Source: Pseudochryseolinea flava (lineage in GTDB: Bacteria; Bacteroidota; Bacteroidia; Cytophagales; Cyclobacteriaceae). Taken from it: a stretch of DNA of 64,000 bases. The notes below the pieces were generated by a model. The model ran no database searches. It worked only from the letters and a program-made list of their open reading frames with translations, and was not told the DNA's origin. Location: contig NZ_QMFY01000001.1 of NCBI RefSeq assembly GCF_003286915.1, positions 62,001 through 126,000 on the forward strand. Direction: 5' to 3'. Shown here one piece after another: positions 8,827 through 17,315 of the stretch. How positions within the stretch are numbered: position 1 is the stretch's first letter; the number at the start of each line of letters is the position of its first letter. The translations under genes and the position numbers were made by a program.

Positions 8827-9606
8827 ATGGAAATATTGGGATCTGCCTTGCAAGTTGGCTACGAACTAATGTACGGCCAAAAGTTTTCTGGTGATCGTAA
8901 AACTTTATTGCAAGGGCTTCCCAAGCGGAACCTAGTTTACGAATTAGCTGGCCTTAACAATATGCTCAAGAGTGCAATTGAAAAGGAGTTTAAGATAGAT
9001 CCAGAAGAGCAGATGAAAATCCTGATGTATTTCTGCAACGGGAATTATAATGCTTCCTTACCCTATCGACAAAGACTGCAGTTAATTTATAATTACCTGC
9101 AGCAGAAACCTGGTGGTGGAATGCCTGTTCTTTTTAGTAGAGCGACGATTTTAGTCTGCTTGAATGAAATCTTGGCAGAAACAGAATTAGATGTTGATGA
9201 TTCATACGGGTGGACAATTGAGGCAAGGAAGAAATTTCTGGACTATTTTCTATGCGTTACTGACTTGGTCTCGTCTTACCAAGTGCAGGATGATTCAGAT
9301 AAGTTCCGACCGATCGAAAATCTTGCTGCAGGAAGCGGATTTTTAAACGAGCTTAATGTCGTTAACGACCCATTTTTTACTGTGTATCGTTTCGTGTGTT
9401 TGTCAGAATTCATGGAGAGTGATGATGCATTGTCATCGTCATTTGACCAGCATTTCAAGAACATGAATATTGAACACTTGAACTTTGCACGTCACGTTAT
9501 GTCGATGTGCATGTTCTCAAAAACAACGGATCATGACAATAGATTGGCGGAAAGCAATGTTGTTTCCAACGCTGTCGGATTTTGTATTGAGATCAAACGA
9601 TCCTGA
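8827..9606 (+). CDS. unknown protein beside AbiE
   Basis: 259 residues, mostly helical, no signal peptide or membrane segment. Visible points are an ELAGLNNMLKSAIEKEF helix near residue 40, a YRQRLQLIYNYLQQK helix near 85, and a Cys-rich end (HVMSMCMFS, VGFCIEIK). I recognise no family. It lies 135 bp after the AbiE pair and before the stress zone, on its own transcript as far as can be seen. The context suggests mobile-element cargo. The frame is clean with good codon use, so it is likely real. Confidence 0.5.
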   Translation: MEILGSALQVGYELMYGQKFSGDRKTLLQGLPKRNLVYELAGLNNMLKSAIEKEFKIDPEEQMKILMYFCNGNYNASLPYRQRLQLIYNYLQQKPGGGMPVLFSRATILVCLNEILAETELDVDDSYGWTIEARKKFLDYFLCVTDLVSSYQVQDDSDKFRPIENLAAGSGFLNELNVVNDPFFTVYRFVCLSEFMESDDALSSSFDQHFKNMNIEHLNFARHVMSMCMFSKTTDHDNRLAESNVVSNAVGFCIEIKRS

Positions 9607-9710
9607 GTGAGGTTATCGCCATATGCAGTGTCCGGAGGTTTTCTGCCGCAGGTTAAAACTCGAGTACGTTCATTTTTACTATTAACTAACTTTATAATAA
9701 AAGCTGTTAC

Positions 9711-10085
9711 ATGTTGGTGCTTGCAGTAGACGATGACGATGACGATCTCGACATGCTTAGGGAAACTTTGTCGCAGATTGATGAGTCCATTGTGTATATA
9801 ACAGCGCGCAATGGACTGAACGCGATTGATTATCTAAAAAATGATGTGATCGCCATACCGGATGTTATTTTTCTGGATATCAATATGCCCTTGCTAAACG
9901 GCAGGGAAATGCTCCTTGCTATCCATGAACTCCCTGAAATGAGCGATACGAAGGTCGTGATGTTCTCGACAAATATCAGTCCTTCTGACAGGGCATTTTT
10001 CCAACAGCATAATGCAGCGTGTGAAATAAAACCAAGTTCGATGGCTAAATGGACGGATGTGATCCGGAATGTGATCGGGTGCTGA
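9711..10085 (+). CDS. single-domain response regulator
   Basis: 124 residues, a bare CheY-type receiver. The acidic pocket is VDDDDDD at 6-12. The phospho-acceptor is D56 (FLDINMP), the Thr/Ser position is in VVMFSTN, and the conserved Lys is K107 (EIKPSS). No output domain. Such proteins relay phosphate or bind partners. The nearest kinase is the soluble histidine kinase at 14336. The 3' end overlaps the convergent antiporter gene by 41 bp. Confidence 0.85.
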   Translation: MLVLAVDDDDDDLDMLRETLSQIDESIVYITARNGLNAIDYLKNDVIAIPDVIFLDINMPLLNGREMLLAIHELPEMSDTKVVMFSTNISPSDRAFFQQHNAACEIKPSSMAKWTDVIRNVIGC

Positions 10086-11337
10086 CTTTCGAAGTGATCA
10101 GCCTCTTATCTTCATCGGTGACAATTCCTGTTTCAGGTTTTCGTGGTGCATAGACATTGCCTGGCCCCGTCGACTCCGGGGCACGAAACAAGGCATTCCT
10201 AATAATGGATATCCATCCCGATGATAATAGCATCGTCACGGAAATTACCGCTAGCGTCAACTGAAATGAAAAGTCGTCAACCAATCCTAAACTTTTGGCT
10301 ACTGTGCAAAGAACCAGACTGAACTCTCCGATTTGCGAAAGCAAGGCGCCGGCGTAAACGCTGTTTTTCCACGTCTCCTTAAACAATCTGAACACACATG
10401 CATTGATGAGACTATTAATTCCAAAGATTAATATCACCAGGGTGGTGATAAGTGCGATGTGTTCCATCACAAAGCCCCAGTCCAACTGCAGGCCTATAGA
10501 AAAGAAGAATAACGACAGGAAAAATACACGAAAAGGAACGAGGGTGTGGTCCAGCCATTTCATTGACTGATTCTGCGAGATGATGACGCCAGCGAACATG
10601 GCTCCCATAGCGGCGGAAAGGTTCAGCAAACTGGTGATCCAGGCAAACCCGAAGCACATCAATAGTCCGATGAAGACCTGCATTTCGTGATCCGGTTGGA
10701 AATTGATAACGCCTGTTGGAAACAATTTTCTTTTAAGCACAAGCATCCGGAGCAACAATATAAAAACGACGGTTACCACCAGACCAAGCACGAGTTGTCC
10801 CGTGTTTACATCACCGTTTGTCAGGAAGTTCAATATCATGATCATCGGTACGATCAGGAAATCCTGCAGTATCAATATACCCGTAGTGAGATTGCCAAGC
10901 CGCGAATTGATCTGACCATTCTTATGCAGGTACTCCAGGATAATCGCAGAACTACTCAGGCTGATAATGAAACTGAATAAAACGATCTGCTCGGTGGACC
11001 AGTCCAATTGATGACCGATGACAGCGATGAAAATGAAGCTCAGAATCAATTGAACAAATACACCGATCGCTGACGTATTTAAATTTTTAACCAGCGCGGG
11101 TATCTCAATTTCTGCCCCGATGAAAAACATTTGTATGATCAGACCAAAAGACCCAATCTGGGCGATGGTCGTTACATCGGTAAAAAGTTTCAGACCATGG
11201 GGCCCGAGCAAGATTCCAGCGATAATATACGCGCTGAAATACGGTTGACGGAAACGCTTCAATAGCCAGCTCAGCAAGAGGATGCTGAGCAACATGCCTA
11301 CAATACCTTTCAATAAATGTTCACCTGGTTCGAGCAC
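10045..11337 (-). CDS. KefB-type cation:proton antiporter (CPA2)
   Basis: 430 residues with about 12-13 membrane segments. Sodium/hydrogen exchanger-domain marks include the YIIAGILLGPHGL segment near residue 40 and MFFIGAEIEI near 72. The cytoplasmic TrkA-N/RCK domain of true KefB/KefC (about 600 aa) is missing, so ligand gating must differ. It would exchange K+ or Na+ for protons at the inner membrane, protecting against pH or electrophile stress. Hsp20 lies directly upstream on the same strand, a pairing also found in stress-tolerance islands of other bacteria. Confidence 0.8.
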   Translation of the reverse strand: MLEPGEHLLKGIVGMLLSILLLSWLLKRFRQPYFSAYIIAGILLGPHGLKLFTDVTTIAQIGSFGLIIQMFFIGAEIEIPALVKNLNTSAIGVFVQLILSFIFIAVIGHQLDWSTEQIVLFSFIISLSSSAIILEYLHKNGQINSRLGNLTTGILILQDFLIVPMIMILNFLTNGDVNTGQLVLGLVVTVVFILLLRMLVLKRKLFPTGVINFQPDHEMQVFIGLLMCFGFAWITSLLNLSAAMGAMFAGVIISQNQSMKWLDHTLVPFRVFFLSLFFFSIGLQLDWGFVMEHIALITTLVILIFGINSLINACVFRLFKETWKNSVYAGALLSQIGEFSLVLCTVAKSLGLVDDFSFQLTLAVISVTMLLSSGWISIIRNALFRAPESTGPGNVYAPRKPETGIVTDEDKRLITSKVSTRSHSGSHPSI

Positions 11338-11373
11338 AAATAAGACGCGTTAGAAGGGACCGTTTACTGGTTT

Positions 11374-11865
11374 TCAGAAGGATGCAAGAATGATACTGTT
11401 CATTCTTTCCTTTAAGTTCTTCCACCATCCATTAACCCCGCCAGTATTCTTGTCGGTATCGCCGCCGAGAACTTTGATGGAATGCTTTTTACCGTTCCTT
11501 ATTTTTTCAACCGTAATGGTCAGCAATCCCTCACGGCATTTTGCCTCAACGCGTTCAGGGTCGGCACCTTCGGGCAGAAGACATCTGTATTGAAACCTTC
11601 CGGTACTGAAGCCTGAGGTTTGTCGAAACCATGCGGGCCGTGTCTTCTCTGATACAGAAAGCACTCGTCCCTCGATATTGAGATGCAGATCGTTTCTTGT
11701 CAATCCGGGCACGGCGAGGTAAAGCACAAATTTATTTTCTTCCTCATGCCATGGAGAATTTAACGAATTATAGGAAACGTTAAAAGCTCGGCGCGGTAAC
11801 GTTGAAGATGGTGCAGCGTGCAGCGCGATTGAGAACGGATCGATAGCTTGAATGCGTGTTTTCAT
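11374..11865 (-). CDS. small heat-shock protein, Hsp20 family
   Basis: 163 residues. The alpha-crystallin domain covers about 40-140: EEENKFVLYLAVPGLTRNDLHLNIEGRVLSV, then CREGLLTITVEK, the A/GxLxIxI-type strand. The N-terminus is short and the tail after GGDTDKNTGGVNGWW is atypical. ATP-independent holdase. More divergent than the second Hsp20 at 12029, so the two are old paralogues rather than a recent duplication. Lies 37 bp upstream of the antiporter and may be co-transcribed. Confidence 0.85.
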   Translation of the reverse strand: MKTRIQAIDPFSIALHAAPSSTLPRRAFNVSYNSLNSPWHEEENKFVLYLAVPGLTRNDLHLNIEGRVLSVSEKTRPAWFRQTSGFSTGRFQYRCLLPEGADPERVEAKCREGLLTITVEKIRNGKKHSIKVLGGDTDKNTGGVNGWWKNLKERMNSIILASF

Positions 11866-12028
11866 AAGAGGTCATGTTAGAATGAGTTTAAGAAAACATT
11901 AATCCTAAAAAACGATAGTGTGGCCGGACGAAAAGGAGATATAATTGGACCGTTGCAATTTGTCAGACCACCACTATCGATATGAATACTATCCCAGAGA
12001 TATTTGATGAATTGGTTGATGCGACAGA

Positions 12029-12484
12029 TTAACCGATAGTGATTTGCTTGATCGGTTTTACTTTCGCTTCATCCTTCTTGGGCACGGTGATATGAAGAAT
12101 ACCGTCGGCATAACGCGCAGCGATTTTTTCGCCTTCTACTTTATTCTCCGGCAGTGTAAAGCTACGCTGGAAAGACTGGTAGTTGAATTCGCGGCGTGTG
12201 TATGTTCCGTCCTCATCGTGTTGCTCCTGTTTTTCTTCGCGTTGTGAAGAAATGGTGAGCACGTTGTTGTCAAGTTCCACTTTGAATTCATCGCGCTTCA
12301 TACCCGGAGCGGCAACCTCGATGATGTAGTCTTCATTGGTCTCCCTGACATTCACGGCAGGAAGTGTTGCTGAATAATTTCTGTTGGCCAATGTTGAATC
12401 CGCCCAGTCCCGGCTAAAGAAATCCTCGATCAGTGAAGGAAGGGATGGAAACAAAGTAGCATTTTGTCTTACTAAGGTTTTCAT
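12029..12484 (-). CDS. small heat-shock protein, Hsp20 family
   Basis: 151 residues, canonical Hsp20. N-terminus FPSLPSLIEDFFSRDW; alpha-crystallin domain from PAVNVRETNEDYIIEVAAPGM to ADGILHITVPKK; C-terminal IxI-like KPIKQITIG. Binds unfolding proteins under heat. An AAAGGAG Shine-Dalgarno sits 8 nt before ATG, unusual for this phylum. Upstream (12689-12717) lies the AAAATGTCA inverted repeat that also appears before groES, suggesting shared heat control. Confidence 0.92.
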   Translation of the reverse strand: MKTLVRQNATLFPSLPSLIEDFFSRDWADSTLANRNYSATLPAVNVRETNEDYIIEVAAPGMKRDEFKVELDNNVLTISSQREEKQEQHDEDGTYTRREFNYQSFQRSFTLPENKVEGEKIAARYADGILHITVPKKDEAKVKPIKQITIG

Positions 12485-12688
12485 AACTTGATTCTCCTTT
12501 CAAGATTTAGTTAAACATGTTGATTTAAGAAACTGAATTTTGAAATCGCGACTTCGCTGATCCCTTTTCCAAAAGTTATGCCCTCTCTGTAATCACCTCT
12601 CAGTCGGACAAAAATCCTGTCAAAAATTCCGCGTTCCTTTTTTTGATACCTGGAGAGTGACGAAAATTCTTTTGATTCAGCGGACGCA

Positions 12689-12717
12689 AAAATGTCAGAA
12701 AGTCATCATGACATTTT
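12689..12717. promoter_or_regulatory. AAAATGTCA inverted repeat, candidate heat-shock operator
   Basis: AAAATGTCA (12689-12697) and TGACATTTT (12709-12717) are perfect 9-bp arms 11 bp apart. They lie in the divergent spacer between hsp20 and the lipoprotein gene. The same AAAATGTCA word occurs three times before groES. No other feature was recognised in the 337-bp spacer 12485-12821. Confidence 0.5.
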
Positions 12718-12821
12718 CCTCAGGCACGCCGACTCCTTAATTTATTGCGTCACGCAAACGCACCCGGGTTGCACGGGAATTGCTGGCGGGGTTTACGTCA
12801 GAGAATGTAAAATGTAAGGCT

Positions 12822-13376
12822 ATGAAATCACTTTTTAAAATGGGTGCGCTTTCTGCCAGGCGGGGAGCCATCAATCGTAACACTTCACAACTTTTTCGCG
12901 CGGGGGCATTGGCAATGATGATGACCCTATTAGCCCTTTTGGTTTCCTCTTGCGACAAGGATTCCCGTAGTCAAATCGCGCAGCTAAAAAAGAATTCGGC
13001 CGACAGTGTGATGAAACCCAAAATTGATATCAAGGTGAACAGGCGCTTTGATGAAAAAGGGAACATGATTGGCTTTGATTCAACCTATACTTCCTATTAT
13101 TCCAATATGAGCGGGGACACCGCCGGAATGGATAGCCTGATGGGAAGTTTCGACCGGTACTTCAAAAAGGATCACCCTTTGTTCTTCAAGAACCAGTTCG
13201 ATCCATTATTTTTCAATGATTCAACGCGATATCCTGATTTTTTTCATAACGATTATTTCATGAGGCGTTATGAGCTCAATGACCAGTATATGCGCGGCAT
13301 GATGCAGCAAATGGATTCGATCAAGAATAAGTTTTATCGCGAACACCGGCGCGTTGACAACAAACCGAAAACATGA
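12822..13376 (+). CDS. lipoprotein of unknown function
   Basis: 184 residues from ATG 12822, preferred over 12780 because it puts the signal peptide near the start. A long basic n-region (SARRGAINRN) precedes the hydrophobic run LAMMMTLLALLVSSC with a lipobox. The mature part is charged, full of Asp, Phe, Tyr and Met (FDRYFKKDHPLFFKNQFDPLFF), and repeats FF-D/N motifs, but fits no known family. Divergent from hsp20 across the candidate heat-shock operator, so possibly an envelope stress protein. A strong terminator follows. Confidence 0.65.
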   Translation: MKSLFKMGALSARRGAINRNTSQLFRAGALAMMMTLLALLVSSCDKDSRSQIAQLKKNSADSVMKPKIDIKVNRRFDEKGNMIGFDSTYTSYYSNMSGDTAGMDSLMGSFDRYFKKDHPLFFKNQFDPLFFNDSTRYPDFFHNDYFMRRYELNDQYMRGMMQQMDSIKNKFYREHRRVDNKPKT

Positions 13377-13413
13377 TCGGATTGAATGCAGCCGGAGTAA
13401 ATGTCATGAGACG

Positions 13414-13440
13414 GAAGGAGGTTCGCGCCTCCTTCTTTTT
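13414..13440 (+). terminator. intrinsic terminator after lipoprotein gene
   Basis: GAAGGAGG (13414-13421), 6-nt loop, CCTCCTTC (13428-13435), then TTTTT. Good rho-independent form, 38 bp after the stop codon. Confidence 0.85.
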
Positions 13441-13514
13441 ATTGACCCCTGAGCATTTTAACATCGGCGTTCCAGGCCATGCTTTTCAGTAATTAGTTCC
13501 AAATAATCTGCATC

Positions 13515-14192
13515 TCATATTTCCCTCGGCGGGAGATCTGGTTTTGCATACCGCAGCCGGGCAACTTCTTTTGTGATGTGATAACTATCCAAACCACTGC
13601 ATGTCATGGTACCGGCATGCTGCAGGTTGATAAACCCATCGCCATTCAGGTATTCGTCAGGAAGAATTATCCGCATGATCCGTCCAATGATGATGAAGGT
13701 GCCATTCACGTCGATGTCGATTTTTCGCTCGAGCTTACAGGCGAATTTGATGTTGCTTTCTGCGACAAACGGCGCGGGGATCCCATCGAAGTATTCCGGG
13801 GTTAGTCCGACTTCTTTGAACTCGCTGCGACCGTGTTCGTAGCTCGCACTGCACTGGTGCGCCTGCCGATAGAATTCCGGGCGCACATGATTTAGCGTGT
13901 AGTACCGGGTATTGATGATGTTGCCAAGCGTATTTTCTTTTTCCTCATTGGGACGCACGACTATCCCGCACAAGGCTGGATTTGCGCCAAGGTGAAACAA
14001 GCTGTTGAACGTTGCAAGGTTCTCGTTGCCGTTGCAGCTTTTGGTGCCAATCAATACCAGACCCTTGAATCCTCCCAAAGAATTAATCAGGTTCGCCCGG
14101 TAGCGTGTCTCCATTTGGACGAGGTGATCGTTGCTTAAAACCATTGAAACAGTTGATGATAAAACACGATTTGTTAACAGGGTATCTTTCAA
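13515..14192 (-). CDS. flavin reductase-like (FMN-binding split barrel) protein
   Basis: 225 residues. Domain marks of the flavin-reductase/DIM6 family: NLATFNSLFHLGANPALCGIVVRP (residues 57-80) for flavin binding and GRIMRIILPDEYLNGDG near 168-185, where related proteins continue the barrel. ESNIKFACKLERKIDI lies between them. It would bind FMN and either reduce free flavin or act as a redox sensor. Monocistronic. Neighbouring kinase, BLUF and stress genes make a redox or light-linked role plausible. Confidence 0.75.
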   Translation of the reverse strand: MKDTLLTNRVLSSTVSMVLSNDHLVQMETRYRANLINSLGGFKGLVLIGTKSCNGNENLATFNSLFHLGANPALCGIVVRPNEEKENTLGNIINTRYYTLNHVRPEFYRQAHQCSASYEHGRSEFKEVGLTPEYFDGIPAPFVAESNIKFACKLERKIDIDVNGTFIIIGRIMRIILPDEYLNGDGFINLQHAGTMTCSGLDSYHITKEVARLRYAKPDLPPREI

Positions 14193-14335
14193 ATTGTTAT
14201 AAGTAAACCTTGTGACGAGCCTGCGCTAAAGCGATAAATCACTCTCCCGGAACGGTGCGCTTTGTTGCTCGTCAACGGGGTTGCTTCGGATAGTCTGTTT
14301 CCATTAATTTCGCTTCGTATACTGTTGGAATTGCA

Positions 14336-15253
14336 ATGAAAAGTCCGGACGAGCATAACATGAATCAGCTTAACGGGAGTAGCAGAGAAGAGATTGCCGC
14401 CCTCCTTGCACAGTTAAATGATGAAACAACGAAACTCAGAGATCGTGAGCAGCAACTCGACGATCAGGCTGAGGAGTTGTCATCACAAAAGGAAGAACTT
14501 ACCGCTGCCATTGAGGAATTAATGTCCAAGAACGCCTCCCTTGAGCGTACTCTTGTTCAACTGCGAGACCGCAGCTTCGAACTGGACCAGATACTTTACC
14601 GGACCTCGCATGATCTCCGCAGTCCGTTATCTTCCATCAAAGGAATTCTTTCTCTGCTTCAACTCGAGCCGCAGTCAGACATCATCAGGAGCTACGCAAG
14701 GCACATTGAGGATAAAGCCGTTCAGATGGATAATCTCCTGCGTTCGCTGGCATCGTTTTCCAAATCGGTGCTGGAGGAACCACGACTTGAAACGATTGAT
14801 CTCAACAAAATTATCTGGCAGGTTGTTGGCGAGTTCCGGCATCTTCCCGGCTGGCATCTCGTCGACGTGACAGTAGAACTTGGCGAACCCAAGGTATACA
14901 CCGATCCTGCATTGGTAGTGATCATTTTCCAATCGTTGTTTTCCAATGCTTTTGTCTTTCGCGACCCGTCGAAAAAGGGTACCCTCGTTATCCGTACACA
15001 ACAACAGAACGGAAAATGGACGCTGGATGTGATCGACGATGGCGATGGTATCGATCCATCGATAAGCCAGCATATCTTCGGGATGTTCTATCGCGGCTCG
15101 GAACGTTCGATGGGCAATGGACTTGGACTTTATGTGTGCAGGAAAGCGGTTGAGCAACTGAAGGGCAGTATCTCGTTTCGGCTTGAACCCGCGGGCACAC
15201 ATTTCACTGTGACGCTGCCTTTACAGACTAATCCAGCGAACGGGTCGCGATGA
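14336..15253 (+). CDS. cytoplasmic sensor histidine kinase
   Basis: 305 residues, no membrane segment. Residues 15-85 form a coiled coil rich in Glu/Gln/Leu. HisKA follows with phospho-acceptor H92 (YRTSHDLRSPLSSIKG), then HATPase_c with the N-box near 203 (SLFSNAFVF), G1 VIDDGDGID and G2 GNGLGLYV. There is no receiver or sensor domain, so the signal must come through the coiled coil or a partner such as the BLUF or coiled-coil proteins nearby. Candidate partner of the orphan response regulator at 9711. The 3' end overlaps the convergent gene by 26 bp. Confidence 0.88.
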   Translation: MKSPDEHNMNQLNGSSREEIAALLAQLNDETTKLRDREQQLDDQAEELSSQKEELTAAIEELMSKNASLERTLVQLRDRSFELDQILYRTSHDLRSPLSSIKGILSLLQLEPQSDIIRSYARHIEDKAVQMDNLLRSLASFSKSVLEEPRLETIDLNKIIWQVVGEFRHLPGWHLVDVTVELGEPKVYTDPALVVIIFQSLFSNAFVFRDPSKKGTLVIRTQQQNGKWTLDVIDDGDGIDPSISQHIFGMFYRGSERSMGNGLGLYVCRKAVEQLKGSISFRLEPAGTHFTVTLPLQTNPANGSR

Positions 15254-15551
15254 GTTTCTCCTCCAGTCGTTTTATATACGCCAGGTTATCTTCCATCATG
15301 ATCCGTTGGGCCACGTTGAGCTCTCTCAGATAGTCGATCTCGTTTTCGAGATCTGAAATCCGTGACTGGTATTGCGCGTTCACGGTCGTGAGAAGCTTAT
15401 CGAAATTATCGGTGAGTGTTTTCAACTCGATGGTATTGTCCTCGCGAATCCGGTCGAGTTCGCTTCGGTGGCAGGAGGAGAGATTACGCACCTCTTCCTC
15501 GAGCTGAGCGATCAACTTCCCGATCTTGGCCTGAAGCGAGTGTTCTTCCAC
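15228..15551 (-). CDS. small coiled-coil protein
   Basis: 107 residues with continuous heptads from about residue 5 to 100 (IGKLIAQLEEEVRNL, LTDNFDKLLTTV, RISDLENEIDYLREL). No signal peptide. It lies 12 bp downstream of the BLUF gene on the same strand, so probably one transcript, and could be the BLUF output partner. The histidine kinase convergent to it also begins with a coiled coil. Confidence 0.55.
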   Translation of the reverse strand: MEEHSLQAKIGKLIAQLEEEVRNLSSCHRSELDRIREDNTIELKTLTDNFDKLLTTVNAQYQSRISDLENEIDYLRELNVAQRIMMEDNLAYIKRLEEKLIATRSLD

Positions 15552-15563
15552 GGATCTACATCC

Positions 15564-15986
15564 TCATTTTTTAAAAAACTTCAATAACAAGTCCTGTACT
15601 TTTGCTCCATCGGCCTGATTGCCGTTGACTATCTTTTTAAAAATTTCCTTGTCACCCGGGGTGATATCGGTCACAAAGTCGATATCGTTGGAGGCTAGTT
15701 TGCGACTGCCCATTTGCCAGCTCGGGAATATTCTGGACTGAATTGGATTGTAGGAGATCATCACTGCTTTTTCATGACGAGCGTCCTTCTTGATCTTGTC
15801 GTAAAGGGCCATCAGGGATGTCGACTCTCCCTCGACGTACTGTATAAACTTGGTTTCTGAATAAAGAAGGACCCCTGTAATATCGAGCGGGGCATTATTG
15901 ATCTTGCAGGCCGCAAGGATTTTTTCAATCTCTTCTTCGGTACAATTTTTTTTTCTTACGCTTACGTAAGCCAGATGTGCTAGCAT
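15564..15986 (-). CDS. BLUF blue-light photoreceptor
   Basis: 140 residues, one BLUF domain. The flavin-contact residues are present: Y7 (LAYVS), N30/N31 (KINNAPLDITGVLLY) and Q49 (FIQYVEGE). W near 105 (FPSWQMG) fills the semi-conserved Trp position. The short C-terminal helix (residues 115-140, ending LLLKFFKK) has no enzymatic output, so it should signal through protein contacts. BLUF proteins bind FAD non-covalently and sense blue light. The likely partner is the coiled-coil protein encoded just downstream. Confidence 0.9.
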   Translation of the reverse strand: MLAHLAYVSVRKKNCTEEEIEKILAACKINNAPLDITGVLLYSETKFIQYVEGESTSLMALYDKIKKDARHEKAVMISYNPIQSRIFPSWQMGSRKLASNDIDFVTDITPGDKEIFKKIVNGNQADGAKVQDLLLKFFKK

Positions 15987-16029
15987 TATAATTATGGTTT
16001 ACTATTAGAGTGATAATTCAAATGATGCT

Positions 16030-16455
16030 TCAGAGTGCGACAGCTTCCTCCAGCGTCTCGGCATATAAAATCTCCATCGTGTGAAATTTGCCGTTGGGAT
16101 AAGCTTCATTGATCTTGTTACGCCCGATCCTCACGCTCTGGCGAAAGACTTCGTCCTGCGGCAGGATCTTCACATGCCTGGTCAGCCCGGCAGCGTACAT
16201 TCTTTCTTTCCAGTCAACAAAATACCACTCCATGGAAGGCTGGTGGAATACTGTAAGTTGGCGTTTATCAAAAATGAGTTTTTGAATACTGTACTTTTCC
16301 ACCCAATGCGCGATCTCGTTGAAAATCGATTTGAACTGATCAATGGGAATGTACGTAGCGGTGGCAGTCACCAGCAGGGTGCCCTGATGTGCATCCGCCA
16401 GCGCTATGGACGCGTGTTTGAAATCTTTTCTTCGTTCTTGGTAATCCTTTACCAT
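16030..16455 (-). CDS. STAS/SpoIIAA-like protein of unknown role
   Basis: 141 residues from the ATG at 16455; a longer start at 16527 would add 24 residues with a less typical composition. Alternating alpha/beta (GTLLVTATATYIPIDQFKSIFNEIAHWV, then SIQKLIFDKRQLTVF) fits the SpoIIAA/STAS-like fold seen in Bacteroidota regulatory proteins. No catalytic residues. It stands between the BLUF gene and a methyltransferase relic on the same strand. Family assignment is tentative. Confidence 0.45.
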   Translation of the reverse strand: MVKDYQERRKDFKHASIALADAHQGTLLVTATATYIPIDQFKSIFNEIAHWVEKYSIQKLIFDKRQLTVFHQPSMEWYFVDWKERMYAAGLTRHVKILPQDEVFRQSVRIGRNKINEAYPNGKFHTMEILYAETLEEAVAL

Positions 16456-16566
16456 GTTGTCAATCGTTATATATGTTATAACATGGATCAGGAATGAATG
16501 TTTAATCTTTTCGACATTTTTATCCACAAATTCACAAAAACGACGCTAATGCACTGTTTCAGAGGG

Positions 16567-17127
16567 TTATAGACGGGCTTCCGGCTTCTGTAGCACGTAC
16601 CGGTGGTAGACGCCCGAGCCATCTCTCAGGCTTTGGTGCACCCTTGATCCAACAACGGCGGCCACCTCGAAAAACACTTTTTGATAGCTCTTAGGGACGA
16701 GTGATTCGATTGTTTTTCTTTTAGCAGCATCGTCGGATTCGATGGCTGAGAGCACGTTGACTGTGATGTCTTCGTGGTTGATCATGAGCAGCCCTGAAGC
16801 CATTAATTCTTCCCGGAAGGATTCCATCTCTTCCAGCGAGTCCCTTAAATCAGTCAGCAGAAGGTGCCCGCCGGGTTTGAGTACACGGAGAACTTCGCTC
16901 AGGAATTTTTTCACATTTCCGAGCGCATGGGAAGACTCCACGGCGAGGACCACGTCAATCGAGTTATCGAGTACCATAAGGGATTCGGCCGTGCCATGAA
17001 CAAATGAAAGGTTTGGGAGGTCATACTCTTTGCGCGACAGGTGAACTGCGTGTTCTGCTACATCTACGCCTGTGCACCAGACGCGATGGAAGTTGCGCGC
17101 GATGTAAGCCGCTCCGCAAAGTAATTT
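16567..17127 (-). pseudogene. SAM methyltransferase lacking its N-terminus
   Basis: The frame opens after a TGA at 17128-17130. It reads CGAAYIARNFHRVWCTGVDVAEHAVHL, later SIDVVLAVESSHAL and VLRVLKPGGHLLLTDLRD: motifs I-end, II/III and post-motifs of a class I (UbiE-like) methyltransferase. The first 50 or so residues, including most of the glycine-rich SAM loop, are missing, and the first ATG (16977) lies past that loop. Probably inactive. The break point is 190 bp from the patatin gene end, consistent with a deletion. Confidence 0.7.
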
Positions 17128-17315
17128 TCAAACCAATGTGAGGATGTTGACCGCGATAATCCGGCGTGACGAAGGGGTTAATGTTCGTCAATGATAATAA
17201 CTCATCTATTTCTTGGTGGCTTGATTAACAGAGGAGTAACGAGACAGCAAAGCGTATAAAAACCTAATCGCTGTATATCGTACCAACAATATCACCAAGC
17301 GCCTTATTCACGCTG

